Shown here one piece after another: positions 36,482 through 46,949 of a stretch of 64,000 bases of DNA; the stretch's first letter is position 1; each line of letters starts with the position of its first letter. The position numbers and the translations under genes were made by a program. This DNA is from Brachionus rotundiformis. Its lineage: Eukaryota > Rotifera > Eurotatoria > Ploima > Brachionidae. The DNA is taken from contig JAESIW010000180.1 in NCBI GenBank assembly GCA_016802295.1, positions 258,752-322,751 on the forward strand, written 5' to 3'. The notes beneath the pieces were generated by a model that had not been told where the DNA came from, searched no databases, and was given only the letters and a program-made list of their open reading frames with translations.

Positions 36482-36720
36482 TGAACAGGAACTGTTTCAG
36501 CTTAGAACTTGGATCAAAGAACTTTGGCATTGGCCAAGAGAACCAAAGGCAGTTTTTCAAATTACGATAAATTTAATAATGAAGTCTTTTATGTAAATTC
36601 AGAGCCATTGATAAAAAATTTGAAAATAAACAAATAAAATGCAACAAAGCTTAACTCAAAGGAAATGAATAATGGGACAACTATTAGAAAAAGAGATTTT
36701 ATGCTTTTATCTTAATCGAC
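36482..36720 (+). pseudogene. Decayed copy of the last exon of the membrane-protein gene at 45.7-46.7 kb
   Basis: Blocks such as TTTGGCATTGGCCAAGAGAA, TATGTAAATTCAGAGCC and GGAAATGAATAATGGGAC match, in opposite orientation, the coding exon at 45665-46101 (its residues LALAKRTKS, FYVNSEPE and TKEMNNG). Frame is destroyed by deletions. It marks where arm A was copied from. Confidence 0.8.
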
Positions 36721-36860
36721 AAATCAGTAAAAAAGTATGCAAACAATACAAAAAATTAAATTAAATTAAAATTAAAGAGAATTTATTAATTAAATAAATT
36801 ATTAAAATATTAGAACTTATGATAAGAATTGAAATTTAGAATTTTAATCTGAGAATATGT

Positions 36861-37837
36861 TTACAAAAATAATGGAGCATCGAAAGAAGATGTTTCTAAT
36901 GGAGATGAAAATGAACTAAATGGTAATAATGGAGTAGAAGATGCACATGGAGATGGACATGGTGGAGGACATGGTGGTGGAACTGGAACAGGAATTGGTT
37001 GAGGTACAGGTACTGGAGTTGGTACTGGTACTCGTTGTGGAACTGGCACAGGAGTAGGAATTTTAACTGGTACAGAAACTGGTTGAGGTACTGGATATTT
37101 GTGTGGAACTGGTACTTTAACTGGAACTGGATATTTTTCTTGTACTTCAATTGAAAAGAAAAAAAATTTAAATGATAAAAAATAAGAATTAAAAAAAATA
37201 TATATATTCACCACAAAATGGTCTCGGTACTGGAACTCTGTACGGCACTTGAACACATTCAACAATTGGATACGGTTGTGGAACTGGTATTTTCACAGGT
37301 ACTCGAACAGGAACTGGAGTAGGAACTGGTGTTGGTATTGGACATGGTTGAGGGACTGGTACTCGGATTGGAATTTGTACAGTTTGAGCTTGTGGGACTG
37401 GCTCGTGAACAGTGAGTTGAACTGGCACAGGTACTCTGACTGGTACTTTGAATGGAACTGGAACAGGACACGACTGAGGAACTGGCACTGGAGTTGGAAC
37501 AGGGCATGGTCTTGGAACAGGTACTCTTATTGGTGTTGGTACTGGTTGTGGTACTGGAGTTGGAATTGGATGTGGAACGTGACGAGGAATTCTAACTGGT
37601 ACTGGAACAGGCTGTGGCACAGGTACTGGCACTGGCACTGGCTGTGGTGGAGGTGGTGGCGGAGGTGGACAACATGATGATTCACATGGTGAGCCAAATG
37701 ATGATCCTATTTTAAAAGTCAAGTAATAAAAAGTTGAAATAAATATCAGATATCAAATAGATTTGTTTTCAATTTATTCGATTATCTAAGAAGAAATATT
37801 CAAAAGAGTTACCGTCTAGCAATGATAATCCGAACAT
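36861..37837 (-). CDS. VP-2, Val-Pro repeat protein, copy A
   Basis: Unrecognised gene. Three exons (minus): 37813-37837, 37212-37706 and 36861-37144, both junctions phase 1, 267 residues. The N-terminus is MFGLSLLDGSSFGSPCESSC followed by Cys and a run of prolines. About 220 residues then have Pro at nearly every second position: VPVPVPQPVPVPVR-like, with V, I, T, Q and R alternating, and occasional PCP. The C-terminus has PPPCPPPCPSPCASS and a Ser/Phe/Leu-rich tail ending DAPLFL. No signal peptide and no membrane segment, so probably cytosolic. An alternating X-Pro chain should form a polyproline-II rod, and the Cys could cross-link. Small proline-rich (cornifin-like) cross-linked proteins offer a physical analogy, not homology. 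Head to head with VP-1. Confidence 0.8.
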
Positions 37838-38235
37838 ATTTCTTATCTATTTGTTTTGTTTTTAATTATTTTAAATAAAATTAAATTTTGAATAGAGTTT
37901 TGTACCATTTTTATTTCTAATTTATATTATTACAAAACTTTTTTCTGCTTGAATTGATATTGTAAAACTATTCAATTTGTTTTGATTGTATTATTTTTTT
38001 CGTCAATCATCTTAGCTTGTGAATTTATCAAAATAAACATTTTTTTCTCAAAAACATATCTTTCTTGTTTAATGATCAATCATACAAGATATTATATTTA
38101 TAACCAATATGTATGACTTAGAAGCAAAAGACTTGCCAATATAAATAGAAAATCAATTTTTAAAACTAGACAAATAACTTCTAAATTGAATAATTATCAA
38201 TTCTAGCTGAATTCTACTTAAAAAGATCTACAAAA
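37838..38235. promoter_or_regulatory. Shared divergent promoter region of VP-2/VP-1, copy A
   Basis: The 398 bases between the two ATGs are AT-rich. TATAAATAG at 38140-38148 points to VP-1, 88 bases before its ATG. On the other strand TATAAATATA at 38094-38103 could serve VP-2, though it lies 257 bases from the VP-2 ATG. The boxes overlap the same small zone, fitting a bidirectional promoter. Confidence 0.5.
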
Positions 38236-39079
38236 ATGGCTTTTTTTGAATCATCTCTTTTTGGTGCTTCTCCTTTATCTTTACCTCTTATCGAATCATC
38301 TCCATGTTCTGGTAATACCAATTTAAGCTTATAAATTAGTACATTTATTTATATCAAAAAGCTCTATGCCAAGTACCAGTTCCAGTTCCAACACCAGTTC
38401 CCACACCAGTACCAGTTCCACAACATGTAACTGTAATTGTCAACGATTTAATGTTTCTTTGTTAGAAATTTGATTTTTTTTCTCTTATCAAAAGATACCT
38501 GTGCCAACACCATGTCCAAGACCAATACCTGTACCAGTTCCAACTCCTTGTCCACAACCTGTGCCCATACCACAACGAGTTCCAGTACCTACACCAATGA
38601 GAATACCTCAACCTGTACCAGTTGCACAGCCTGTTCGAATTCCTCAACCAGTTCCTCAAGTAACAAGATGCCATGTTCCAATGCCATATCAAATACCTCA
38701 ACCAGTAGCAGTTCCTCTACCAGTCAGAGTTCCAGTTAGATACTCTGTCCCACAGCCATATCCAGTTCCTCAGCCTGTTCCAGAGCCTTGTCCTGTTCGC
38801 ATTCCGATCAGAATTAGAGTACCAAGACCAGTGCCAGTACCAGTCGAAGTTCCAATCCCAGTCAGAGTACCTCAGCCATGTCCTACTCCTTTGCCATCTC
38901 CGGTTCCTCAACCTTGTCCAGTACCCGTTCCACAACCAGTTCCTCAAGCATGTCCACAACCAGTTCCAGTCCCTGTGCCAACTCCATGTCCTCAACCAGT
39001 TCCTGTACCACAGCCTGTACCAGTTCAAACTTGTCCACCTCCATGCTCATCTCCGTGCGCTTCTTCTCTTTTGATTTAA
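38236..39079 (+). CDS. VP-1, Val-Pro repeat protein, copy A
   Basis: Unrecognised gene, divergent partner of VP-2. Three exons: 38236-38311, 38362-38426 and 38495-39079, phases 1 and 0, introns of 50 and 68 bases, 241 residues. The N-terminus MAFFESSLFGASPLSLPLIE plus SSPCS is followed by an alternating X-Pro region, rich in VPVP, VPQP, TPCP and RIPV units, lasting to near the end. It closes with QTCPPPCSSPCASSLLI, matching the Cys-Pro closing motif of VP-2, so the two genes are probably ancient duplicates. No signal peptide. Antisense frames give Trp/Arg/Asn-rich shadow ORFs caused only by the repeat. Translation is identical to copy B. Confidence 0.8.
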
Positions 39080-39315
39080 TTTACAGTTTTTAAAACACTT
39101 TTTTTTACTTCATTGCAATCACTAAATAAAAATTTAATCCTAAAAAAAATTTTCCTTTTTATTTCCTTCTTTCCCCTTTTTGTTAGAATAAATTTAATCA
39201 AATCATATAGTGATAATTTTTTAAAATTTTTGTCCCATATAAAAAATAATTTAATAATTCAAACCATTTTTTAAAATTACTGTAACCATCAATTACTTTA
39301 GTTTATGAACCATTT

Positions 39316-40104
39316 TAATTATTACAAAACACAATATCAGATATAAAATAGAATGGAATGTGTAAGCTATGATGAAATTCGAAAGAAAAAATTCTTAATT
39401 TCTTTTTTGATCATATACTTTTCATTCAACTTTTCATTTTTATAAACATTACTTTTTGTTGAAATAAATTTTTTGCTTGATAAAATTTTTCATGTAAAAT
39501 TATTTTTATTTTGATATTAAAAACTTTTTTTATCTTGTTTAATTTTTTATGATTTTAAAAAGGAACCCAATTTACTATATAGATTTTTTAAATATGGTTT
39601 AACTAATGTTTATTTTTTCTAATAAAAAGTTTTATTTTTTTTAGGATTTTTTTTTTTTAAATAAAAATTTACTGTTAAAATTAAAATGTAAATCTTACTA
39701 CCAAATTAAAAATATCTTTCTTTATTTTTTATTTCATTTGTTCTTTTTTTGAATAAGAGGAATTAGTTTTTATTAGATGGTCTTTGTTGAAAAAGTATTA
39801 ACTGTGACCCTCAGTTCTTTCTCACATTCTGTGGTATTTATAGTGGTAATTTTTATTATTCTAATAACTAATTAAATATGGTTTTAGGCATTGTTTTTAT
39901 TTCTTTAAATTTAAATAATTTGAAGCATTGGTTTTGTTTACAATAAAAAATAAAGGTAAGTTTTACAATCAAATTAAAAATATCTCTCAACAAAATTTTA
40001 AAAAGAAATTATAAAAAAAATCATATATTTAAATTGTTGAATAATTACATTTTAAAATCTAGTAAATTTGAAGATAAAATTCAGCCCAAAAATCTGTTTG
40101 ACGA
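39316..40104. other. Spacer of the inverted repeat, left part
   Basis: AT-rich, with long T runs, no open frame. It begins where arms A and B stop matching. Confidence 0.5.
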
Positions 40105-40190
40105 GAAATTCTAACTGATACTGGAACAACTGGCACTGGCTGTGGTTGAGCTGGACAATATGATGATCCTATTTTAAAAGACGAATAATT
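40105..40190 (-). pseudogene. Truncated VP-2 exon-2 relic in the spacer
   Basis: Matches the start of VP-2 exon 2 and the preceding acceptor: GGCACTGGCTGTGGTTGAG, GGACAATATGATGATCC and TATTTTAAAAG follow copy A at 37600-37720, with about 60 bases deleted. Same orientation as VP-2 copy A. It has no first or last exon. Confidence 0.75.
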
Positions 40191-40329
40191 AATCTCATAT
40201 CATTAATATTTATTTTATTTGTTTTTTTTTTAAATAATCTTATTTATTTAGTTTTTGTTTAATTTATGCTTTTTATTAGGAATTTGTTTTTATTAGATGT
40301 AGTAATAGTCGTGAATTGTCGAATTATTT

Positions 40330-40640
40330 GCATAAAATATCATTCTATTAGAAATACAGTTAGGAAGGTCATTTATGTGCCTAACAAATAGAAGCGATCC
40401 CAGTACAGCCCTTGCGGAACTGAACACTTAACACTTTTGACCATCTTTAAACTCCATTCCCAAATACAGACCGATGAGTTCTTTTAGTAAATAGTCTTCA
40501 AATCATCTAACCTATTGGAATGACATAGCTATGGTCCACTTCTTTTGTATAATTGTATGTACTTCATCAGAACTCATAGATTTGTATCAATCTATTCTCT
40601 CTAATCTTCGTTTAATCAATATCTTAGTGAAAAATCAGGT
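40330..40640 (-). mobile_element. Non-LTR RT relic
   Basis: The minus strand reads ARAVLGSLLFVRHINDLPN, the RT block around GxxLGPLLFxxxINDLP. Sequence on both sides is decayed. It lies in the inverted-repeat spacer, just upstream of the galactosyltransferase-like gene. Confidence 0.7.
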
Positions 40641-40802
40641 ATCATGCTTCCCAGTTCCTTAGTGATAATTTGAGGTAATTATTCTCAACAATTAAAAAAT
40701 TATTTTCAAATTTTGCATTTAAATTTCCTAGTCAATGCTTTAATTTTTATATTCCTTGATAAAAAGTATTTTTTATTTTAGATTTTTAATTGTAACCAAA
40801 TA

Positions 40803-42343
40803 ATGATACGAAATCGAAACGAAAATCTGAAGGAAAAATTAAAAAAATTAATATTCCTTATTTCTTTTTTTAATTACATATCTTTTTTAATAATTGGCTC
40901 TTTCGATGAAAATAATGAAGAAACAGAAATAGTATTGAAAACTCAGGATACATTGGAAAAAGAATTTAATTACACATATGTCTTAAAGAAGCAGAACTTC
41001 ACAAAATTCTCAATTATATGTGAAAATAAATCAGAAAAATATGATCAAATTTTCCCAAAATCTCTATCTGAAAAGCATGTTCTTTTCAAAAACTTTTATC
41101 TATTTAATTGGACTAACAAAAATACTAATTTCTTATCGCTCAAATTTGACCATTTAATGACTGATCAAAATAATTCAGCTGATTTATCTAAAATTCTTTC
41201 TAAGTTAAAATTCTGTACCATTAACCGATATTCCAAAATTTTTAAAATTGGCTTTAATTACAAGAATTATTTCGATCTTTTTTCAAAGCGATCAAAGCTG
41301 GCCGCGAAAGTTAAATTGGGTGGACATTATCGACCACCATTGTGCCTACAAGAGTTTATTTATTATAACACAAATGACACAATTATAATGAAATTAAAGC
41401 TTATTCTAGAAAAATATGATCTAAATAAGAACAAATCTTTATTAATAGAAGAATTGAGTTTATTTTCTTACAGAATAATCAAAGAGATATATTCGACAAA
41501 CTCAGGCAAATTAAAAATATTAAAATTTATTCATTTAAAAGAGACTGAATTAAATGCTATTGTCATTCCTTATTTGAATAGAAAGAATAACTTAATTGAT
41601 TTAATAGTTAATTTACATCCTTTCTTACAACGCCAGTTTCTTCATTACTTTTTGCTGGTTGTGGAACAATCAAATTTTTTTGGCAAATTCAACAAAGGCC
41701 GCTTATATAATTCAGCTTTCAATTATCTAAGAGAAACTTACCAATTTGAGAGCGATGGGTTGGAATATGGAAAAAAAAGGAAATTAAAATTAAGCTGTAT
41801 AATACTTCAGGATGTGGATTTAATACCTGAGAGTGATTATAACATTTACGGATGTGGTAATGATCAAATTCCGAGACATTTGTCCCTGACGATAAGAAAA
41901 TTACCAAATAAAAAAGAGGTGAATGTAAATTATACAAAAAATTTATATGAACTTCTAGTTGGCGGAGTACTTTCATTAAGCCCCAAAATTTATTTGAAAT
42001 TAAATGGATTTTCCAATGAATTTTGGAATTGGGGCGGGGAAGATGATGGTAAGAGAAAAAATATTGTTTTAAGATCAAGTTAAAAAAATTTTGGATTTAA
42101 GATTTTGCTTTTAGAATGCTGCTAAACGACTTGTGTATAAATCGACCAAAAGATGAGTATGCATTGTACAGAATGTCTTACCATTTGCAATCAAAAATCA
42201 ATCCATCGAGAAAGTCTCTTTTATTAACTTCTTTTAAACGATACAAAAATGATGGTCTCAGTAATTTTAAAAAATTAAATATAAAAATTCATGAAAAAAT
42301 AAATCATACTTATTTTACAAGTTTATTAGTAAATGTTGGTTAA
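40803..42343 (+). CDS. Beta-1,4-galactosyltransferase-like (GT7 family) type II membrane protein
   Basis: Two exons, 40803-42048 and 42102-42343, phase 1, 495 residues. The acceptor is the AAG at 42101 and not the nearer TTTTAG, because only that keeps WGGEDDDFAFRMLLND open. Members transfer galactose or GalNAc from UDP-sugar to GlcNAc in the Golgi. An N-terminal hydrophobic anchor (about residues 17-37) is followed by a long stem. Catalytic blocks are IVIPYLNRKNNLID, NLHPFLQRQ, LQDVDLIPESD (the D-x-D metal site), VGGVLSLSPKIYLKLNGF and FWNWGGEDD, in family order. The stem of about 230 residues is longer than usual and low in complexity. The gene sits alone in the spacer between inverted VP arms. 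Donor sugar and acceptor are unknown. Confidence 0.88.
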
Positions 42344-42734
42344 ATTTATTTAAATGATGAACCATGATAAATAATGATAAATAAAAATCCTCACAAAAAT
42401 TTTATCAAAAAACAGATTTTTAAAATGTAATTATTCAAAAATTTTAAATATAAGATTTTTTTAATTTTATTGAGAGATATTTTTAATTTGACTGTAAGAC
42501 TTACCTTTATTTTTTGCTGTAAACAAAAACAATCCTTCAAATTATTTAAATTAAAAGAAAAATAAACAATGAATAAAACCAAATTTAATTAAATATTAGA
42601 ATAATAAAAAAATTCATTAAATCTTATAATTGTGATTTAGCTTCCTTAGTGAAAGCTAAAGTTTTTATTATGATTTAAAAATTAAAATTAGTATTTAAAA
42701 GCAATCAAATTTATTTAGAAATCAGCAAAAAGGT
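42344..42734. other. Spacer of the inverted repeat, right part
   Basis: AT-rich 3' flank of the galactosyltransferase-like gene. No further feature. Confidence 0.5.
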
Positions 42735-42966
42735 AAATGATTCATAAACTAAAGTAATTGATGGTTACAGTAATTTTAAAAAATGGTTTGAATTATTAAA
42801 TTATTTTTTATATGGGACAAAAATTTTAAAAAATTATCACTATATGATTTGATTAAATTTATTCTAACAAAAGAGGAAAGAAGGAAATAAAAAGGAAAAT
42901 TTTTTTTAGGATTAAATTTTTATTTAGTGATTGCAATGAAGTAAAAAGTGTTTTAAAAACTGTAAA

Positions 42967-43810
42967 TTAAATCAAAAGAGAAGAAGCGCACGGAGATGAG
43001 CATGGAGGTGGACAAGTTTGAACTGGTACAGGCTGTGGTACAGGAACTGGTTGAGGACATGGAGTTGGCACGGGGACTGGAACTGGTTGTGGACATGCTT
43101 GAGGAACTGGTTGTGGAACAGGTACTGGACAAGGTTGAGGAACCGGAGATGGCAAAGGAGTAGGACATGGCTGAGGTACTCTGACTGGGATTGGAACTTC
43201 GACTGGTACTGGCACTGGTCTTGGTACTCTAATTCTGATCGGAATGCGAACAGGACAAGGCTCTGGAACAGGCTGAGGAACTGGATATGGCTGTGGGACA
43301 GAGTATCTAACTGGAACTCTGACTGGTAGAGGAACTGCTACTGGTTGAGGTATTTGATATGGCATTGGAACATGGCATCTTGTTACTTGAGGAACTGGTT
43401 GAGGAATTCGAACAGGCTGTGCAACTGGTACAGGTTGAGGTATTCTCATTGGTGTAGGTACTGGAACTCGTTGTGGTATGGGCACAGGTTGTGGACAAGG
43501 AGTTGGAACTGGTACAGGTATTGGTCTTGGACATGGTGTTGGCACAGGTATCTTTTGATAAGAGAAAAAAAATCAAATTTCTAACAAAGAAACATTAAAT
43601 CGTTGACAATTACAGTTACATGTTGTGGAACTGGTACTGGTGTGGGAACTGGTGTTGGAACTGGAACTGGTACTTGGCATAGAGCTTTTTGATATAAATA
43701 AATGTACTAATTTATAAGCTTAAATTGGTATTACCAGAACATGGAGATGATTCGATAAGAGGTAAAGATAAAGGAGAAGCACCAAAAAGAGATGATTCAA
43801 AAAAAGCCAT
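42967..43810 (-). CDS. VP-1, copy B
   Basis: Exons (minus) 43735-43810, 43620-43684 and 42967-43551, the same structure and phases as copy A, 241 residues, with an identical translation. A few silent changes are private to B in exon 3, for example GGGACTGG preceded by CACG where A and C have CACA. It lies 3.4 kb from its mirror copy, with VP-2 copy B divergent. Confidence 0.8.
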
Positions 43811-44208
43811 TTTTGTAGATCTTTTTAAGTAGAATTCAGCTAGAATTGATAATTATTCAATTTAGAAGTTATTTGTCTAGTTTTAAAAATTGATTTTCTA
43901 TTTATATTGGCAAGTCTTTTGCTTCTAAGTCATACATATTGGTTATAAATATAATATCTTGTATGATTGATCATTAAACAAGAAAGATATGTTTTTGAGA
44001 AAAAAATGTTTATTTTGATAAATTCACAAGCTAAGATGATTGACGAAAAAAATAATACAATCAAAACAAATTGAATAGTTTTACAATATCAATTCAAGCA
44101 GAAAAAAGTTTTGTAATAATATAAATTAGAAATAAAAATGGTACAAAACTCTATTCAAAATTTAATTTTATTTAAAATAATTAAAAACAAAACAAATAGA
44201 TAAGAAAT
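43811..44208. promoter_or_regulatory. Shared divergent promoter region, copy B
   Basis: 398 bases, the same length as in copy A and apparently the same sequence in reverse, including both TATA-like boxes. Conservation of non-coding sequence at the level of the exons points to recent duplication or homogenisation. Confidence 0.5.
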
Positions 44209-45185
44209 ATGTTCGGATTATCATTGCTAGACGGTAACTCTTTTGAATATTTCTTCTTAGATAATCGAATAAATTGAAAACAAATCTATTTGATATCTGA
44301 TATTTATTTCAACTTTTTATTACTTGACTTTTAAAATAGGATCATCATTTGGCTCACCATGTGAATCATCATGTTGTCCACCTCCGCCACCACCTCCACC
44401 ACAGCCAGTGCCAGTGCCAGTACCTGTGCCACAGCCTGTTCCAGTACCAGTTAGAATTCCTCGTCACGTTCCACATCCAATTCCAACTCCAGTACCACAA
44501 CCAGTACCAACACCAATAAGAGTACCTGTTCCAAGACCATGCCCTGTTCCAACTCCAGTGCCAGTTCCTCAGTCGTGTCCTGTTCCAGTTCCATTCAAAG
44601 TACCAGTCAGAGTACCTGTGCCAGTTCAACTCACTGTTCACGAGCCAGTCCCACAAGCTCAAACTGTACAAATTCCAATCCGAGTACCAGTCCCTCAACC
44701 ATGTCCAATACCAACACCAGTTCCTACTCCAGTTCCTGTTCGAGTACCTGTGAAAATACCAGTTCCACAACCGTATCCAATTGTTGAATGTGTTCAAGTG
44801 CCGTACAGAGTTCCAGTACCGAGACCATTTTGTGGTGAATATATATATTTTTTTTAATTCTTATTTTTTATCATTTAAATTTTTTTTCTTTTCAATTGAA
44901 GTACAAGAAAAATATCCAGTTCCAGTTAAAGTACCAGTTCCACACAAATATCCAGTACCTCAACCAGTTTCTGTACCAGTTAAAATTCCTACTCCTGTGC
45001 CAGTTCCACAACGAGTACCAGTACCAACTCCAGTACCTGTACCTCAACCAATTCCTGTTCCAGTTCCACCACCATGTCCTCCACCATGTCCATCTCCATG
45101 TGCATCTTCTACTCCATTATTACCATTTAGTTCATTTTCATCTCCATTAGAAACATCTTCTTTCGATGCTCCATTATTTTTGTAA
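44209..45185 (+). CDS. VP-2, copy B
   Basis: Exons 44209-44233, 44340-44834 and 44902-45185, 267 residues, translation identical to copy A. The 25-base first exon is supported by phase and by conservation in all three copies. The 3' UTR runs into the region shared with arm A before reaching the convergent membrane-protein gene. Confidence 0.8.
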
Positions 45186-45664
45186 ACATATTCTCAGATT
45201 AAAATTCTAAATTTCAATTCTTATCATAAGTTCTAATATTTTAATAATTTATTTAATTAATAAATTCTCTTTAATTTTAATTTAATTTAATTTTTTGTAT
45301 TGTTTGCATACTTTTTTACTGATTTGTCGATTAATTAAAATAAATTTTTTATACTTTGTATTTAGAAATTAAATTAAACATTACAATTTAATTTTATTTG
45401 TTAACTTGTTGTTTAATTTACTTTTATTTTTAAATTGTCTAATAAAAATTCTTTTTTAAAATTTAAATAATTATTTTCGAAATTAAAATTTTATTTATAT
45501 ATTACTTAAATATTCTTCAATATAAATATATTTAGATAAAAAGCATAAAATCTCTTTTTCTAATTGTCATCCTTTTAATATTTTTCAAAATTTTACAATG
45601 TGTCTCATTCCATTTTGTAAATTTAACTAAAAGTGAACATGAAAAAAAATAGATTAAACAATAA

Positions 45665-46670
45665 TTAGTGTTTAAAATTGATTAAATTAGGAAAATTAGA
45701 CAATGTTGAAAACGGATTGCTAAAATAATCTAAATCATTAAGATAAAAATTATCATTTCTTTTGTCCGCAAATCTTCTAACATTGTTAAATCTAAACCCA
45801 TTATTCATTTCCTTTGTGTCAAACCTTGTTGCATTGTATCTGCTTATTTTCAAATTTTTTATCTCTGGCTCTGAATTTACATAAAAGGAGTCATTCTTAA
45901 ATTTATCATAATTTGAAAAAGTGCTCTTGGTTCGTTTGGCCAATGCCAAAGTTCTATGATCCATGTTGCTTAAACAATTCCTGTTCATTTCTTTTTCCAA
46001 TAAGTTGGCTTCTGAATTTTCCTGGAGACTAACGCTATTGTCCAACTTAATATTGCTTAAGCTACTCGAATTTGATCTGTAATCATCTCCAATATTTTTA
46101 CCTGCTTTTTTAAATAAACATCTTAAATATTACTAATAAATAAAATATTACAGTATTTTAATGAGCGTTCTATTGACGATATGCTTGCTTCTATTATTTT
46201 GTTTTCTGAGTTATTAATAGTTGGATTTATTATATTATTTGTAATGAAAACACTATCGCTTTAAATATTTTATAATTGTTATACTTTAAAAAAATGTTAC
46301 TTTGGTCTCAGAGGTTGAACCATTGTCAATTCCTTTTTTTGCTTTTCTAAATTTACTAAAAAAAATTATTAAAAAATTTCTTATTTATTACTTACGGTAG
46401 AATATTATTGAGCTGATAATGAATAATAAAGCAGCAAATATAAGTAACAAGATGGCACTGATAATTTCCAAGTAAGCTTATACATTGTAAAAATATTAAA
46501 AAAAAATGTTTTATTTTTCGAAAAATTACAATAATCGAAATTTTCTAGTGGAATTAAAATACCATATCCGCTGCAGTATGAATTGGCCAATATCAATGTA
46601 ACTGAAGATACCAATTCCAAAATTGTATCAACAATTATAATTACTAAATTTATTGTTTTTAAATCATTTT
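45665..46670 (-). CDS. Membrane protein with two TM segments and a long polar tail, 5' end unresolved
   Basis: Not recognised. Five exons (minus) join with consistent phases: 46530-46670, 46396-46476, 46301-46346, 46152-46258 and 45665-46101. The first encodes a hydrophobic stretch INLVIIIVDTILELVSSVTL. The second encodes YLEIISAILLLIFAALLFII, a clear membrane helix that appears only in the spliced frame. The remaining ~195 residues are hydrophilic, rich in Asn, Ser and Lys, probably cytoplasmic, ending LINFKH. The upstream end needs a phase-1 exon. The best candidate is an ATG at 46827 encoding MRFNFLVFFFMLLSIKSN, signal-peptide-like, but no GT donor fits, so it is left out. The last exon is the source of the relic in arm A. 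Confidence 0.6.
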
Positions 46671-46716
46671 CTAAAACCAAAAATTAATAACTAATAAATA
46701 ATTAATTAATAATTAT

Positions 46717-46827
46717 TCAAGTGTTAGGTATATTTTGTTTGAAAATTGGGTATTGCCGTATTTCCTGGATGGTATTGCTTTTAATAGAAAGTAACATGAA
46801 AAAAAAGACCAAGAAATTAAAACGCAT
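46717..46827 (-). other. Candidate signal-peptide exon for the membrane-protein gene
   Basis: A 36-codon frame starts MRFNFLVFFFMLLSIKSN, strongly hydrophobic, then QEIRQYPIF, and stops with TGA. It sits just upstream of the first assured exon on the same strand. No canonical donor in phase 1 was found; a weak GC donor at AAAAGCAATA is possible. Confidence 0.3.
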
Positions 46828-46949
46828 TGCTAATTTTTTTAGAGTGTAAATAAGCACCCTTGAAAGCATGATTACCAAAAAGGAGACTTCCAAGAATGCA
46901 TAGAAAAGAGATTTACGAAAGCCTAATAAAATTTATAGGAATCATTATG

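Larger units (their letters stand above)
36405..39315. repeat. VP cassette copy A, left arm of a large inverted repeat
   Basis: Arm A carries VP-2 (minus) and VP-1 (plus) with their shared upstream region. Its complement is arm B at 42735-46040. Similarity runs from about 36840 to 39315 almost without change. Further left it continues patchily through a decayed copy of a neighbour gene's last exon (36482-36720). The inner end is near TTTATGAACCATTT at 39315. Confidence 0.9.
42735..46040. repeat. VP cassette copy B, right arm of the inverted repeat
   Basis: Reverse complement of arm A. It starts near AAATGATTCATAAAC at 42735, continues nearly unchanged to about 45330, then after an AT-rich insertion of about 200 bases resumes through the last exon of the neighbouring membrane-protein gene to about 46040. 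Confidence 0.9.

Noticed and set aside
37249..37677. Trp/Arg/Asn-rich ORFs opposite VP-2 (and opposite VP-1 in all copies)
   Set aside because: They are complements of the VPVP-coding repeat (CCAGTT read backwards gives AACTGG, Asn-Trp) and carry no independent signal.
38878..39093. Ser/Thr-rich frames overlapping the VP-1 exon
   Set aside because: Frame-shifted reading of the same repeat; the spliced VP frame has start, splice sites and stop conserved in three copies.
42049..42113. TTTTAG at 42109-42114 as the acceptor of the galactosyltransferase intron
   Set aside because: It gives a stop within four codons; the earlier AAG at 42099-42101 keeps the GT7 motif open through GEDDDFAFR.
36405..46040. 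Inverted repeat as an assembly artefact
   Set aside because: The arms differ by scattered substitutions and by unequal outer regions (intact versus decayed exon), which a duplicated contig would not show; long reads would still settle it.
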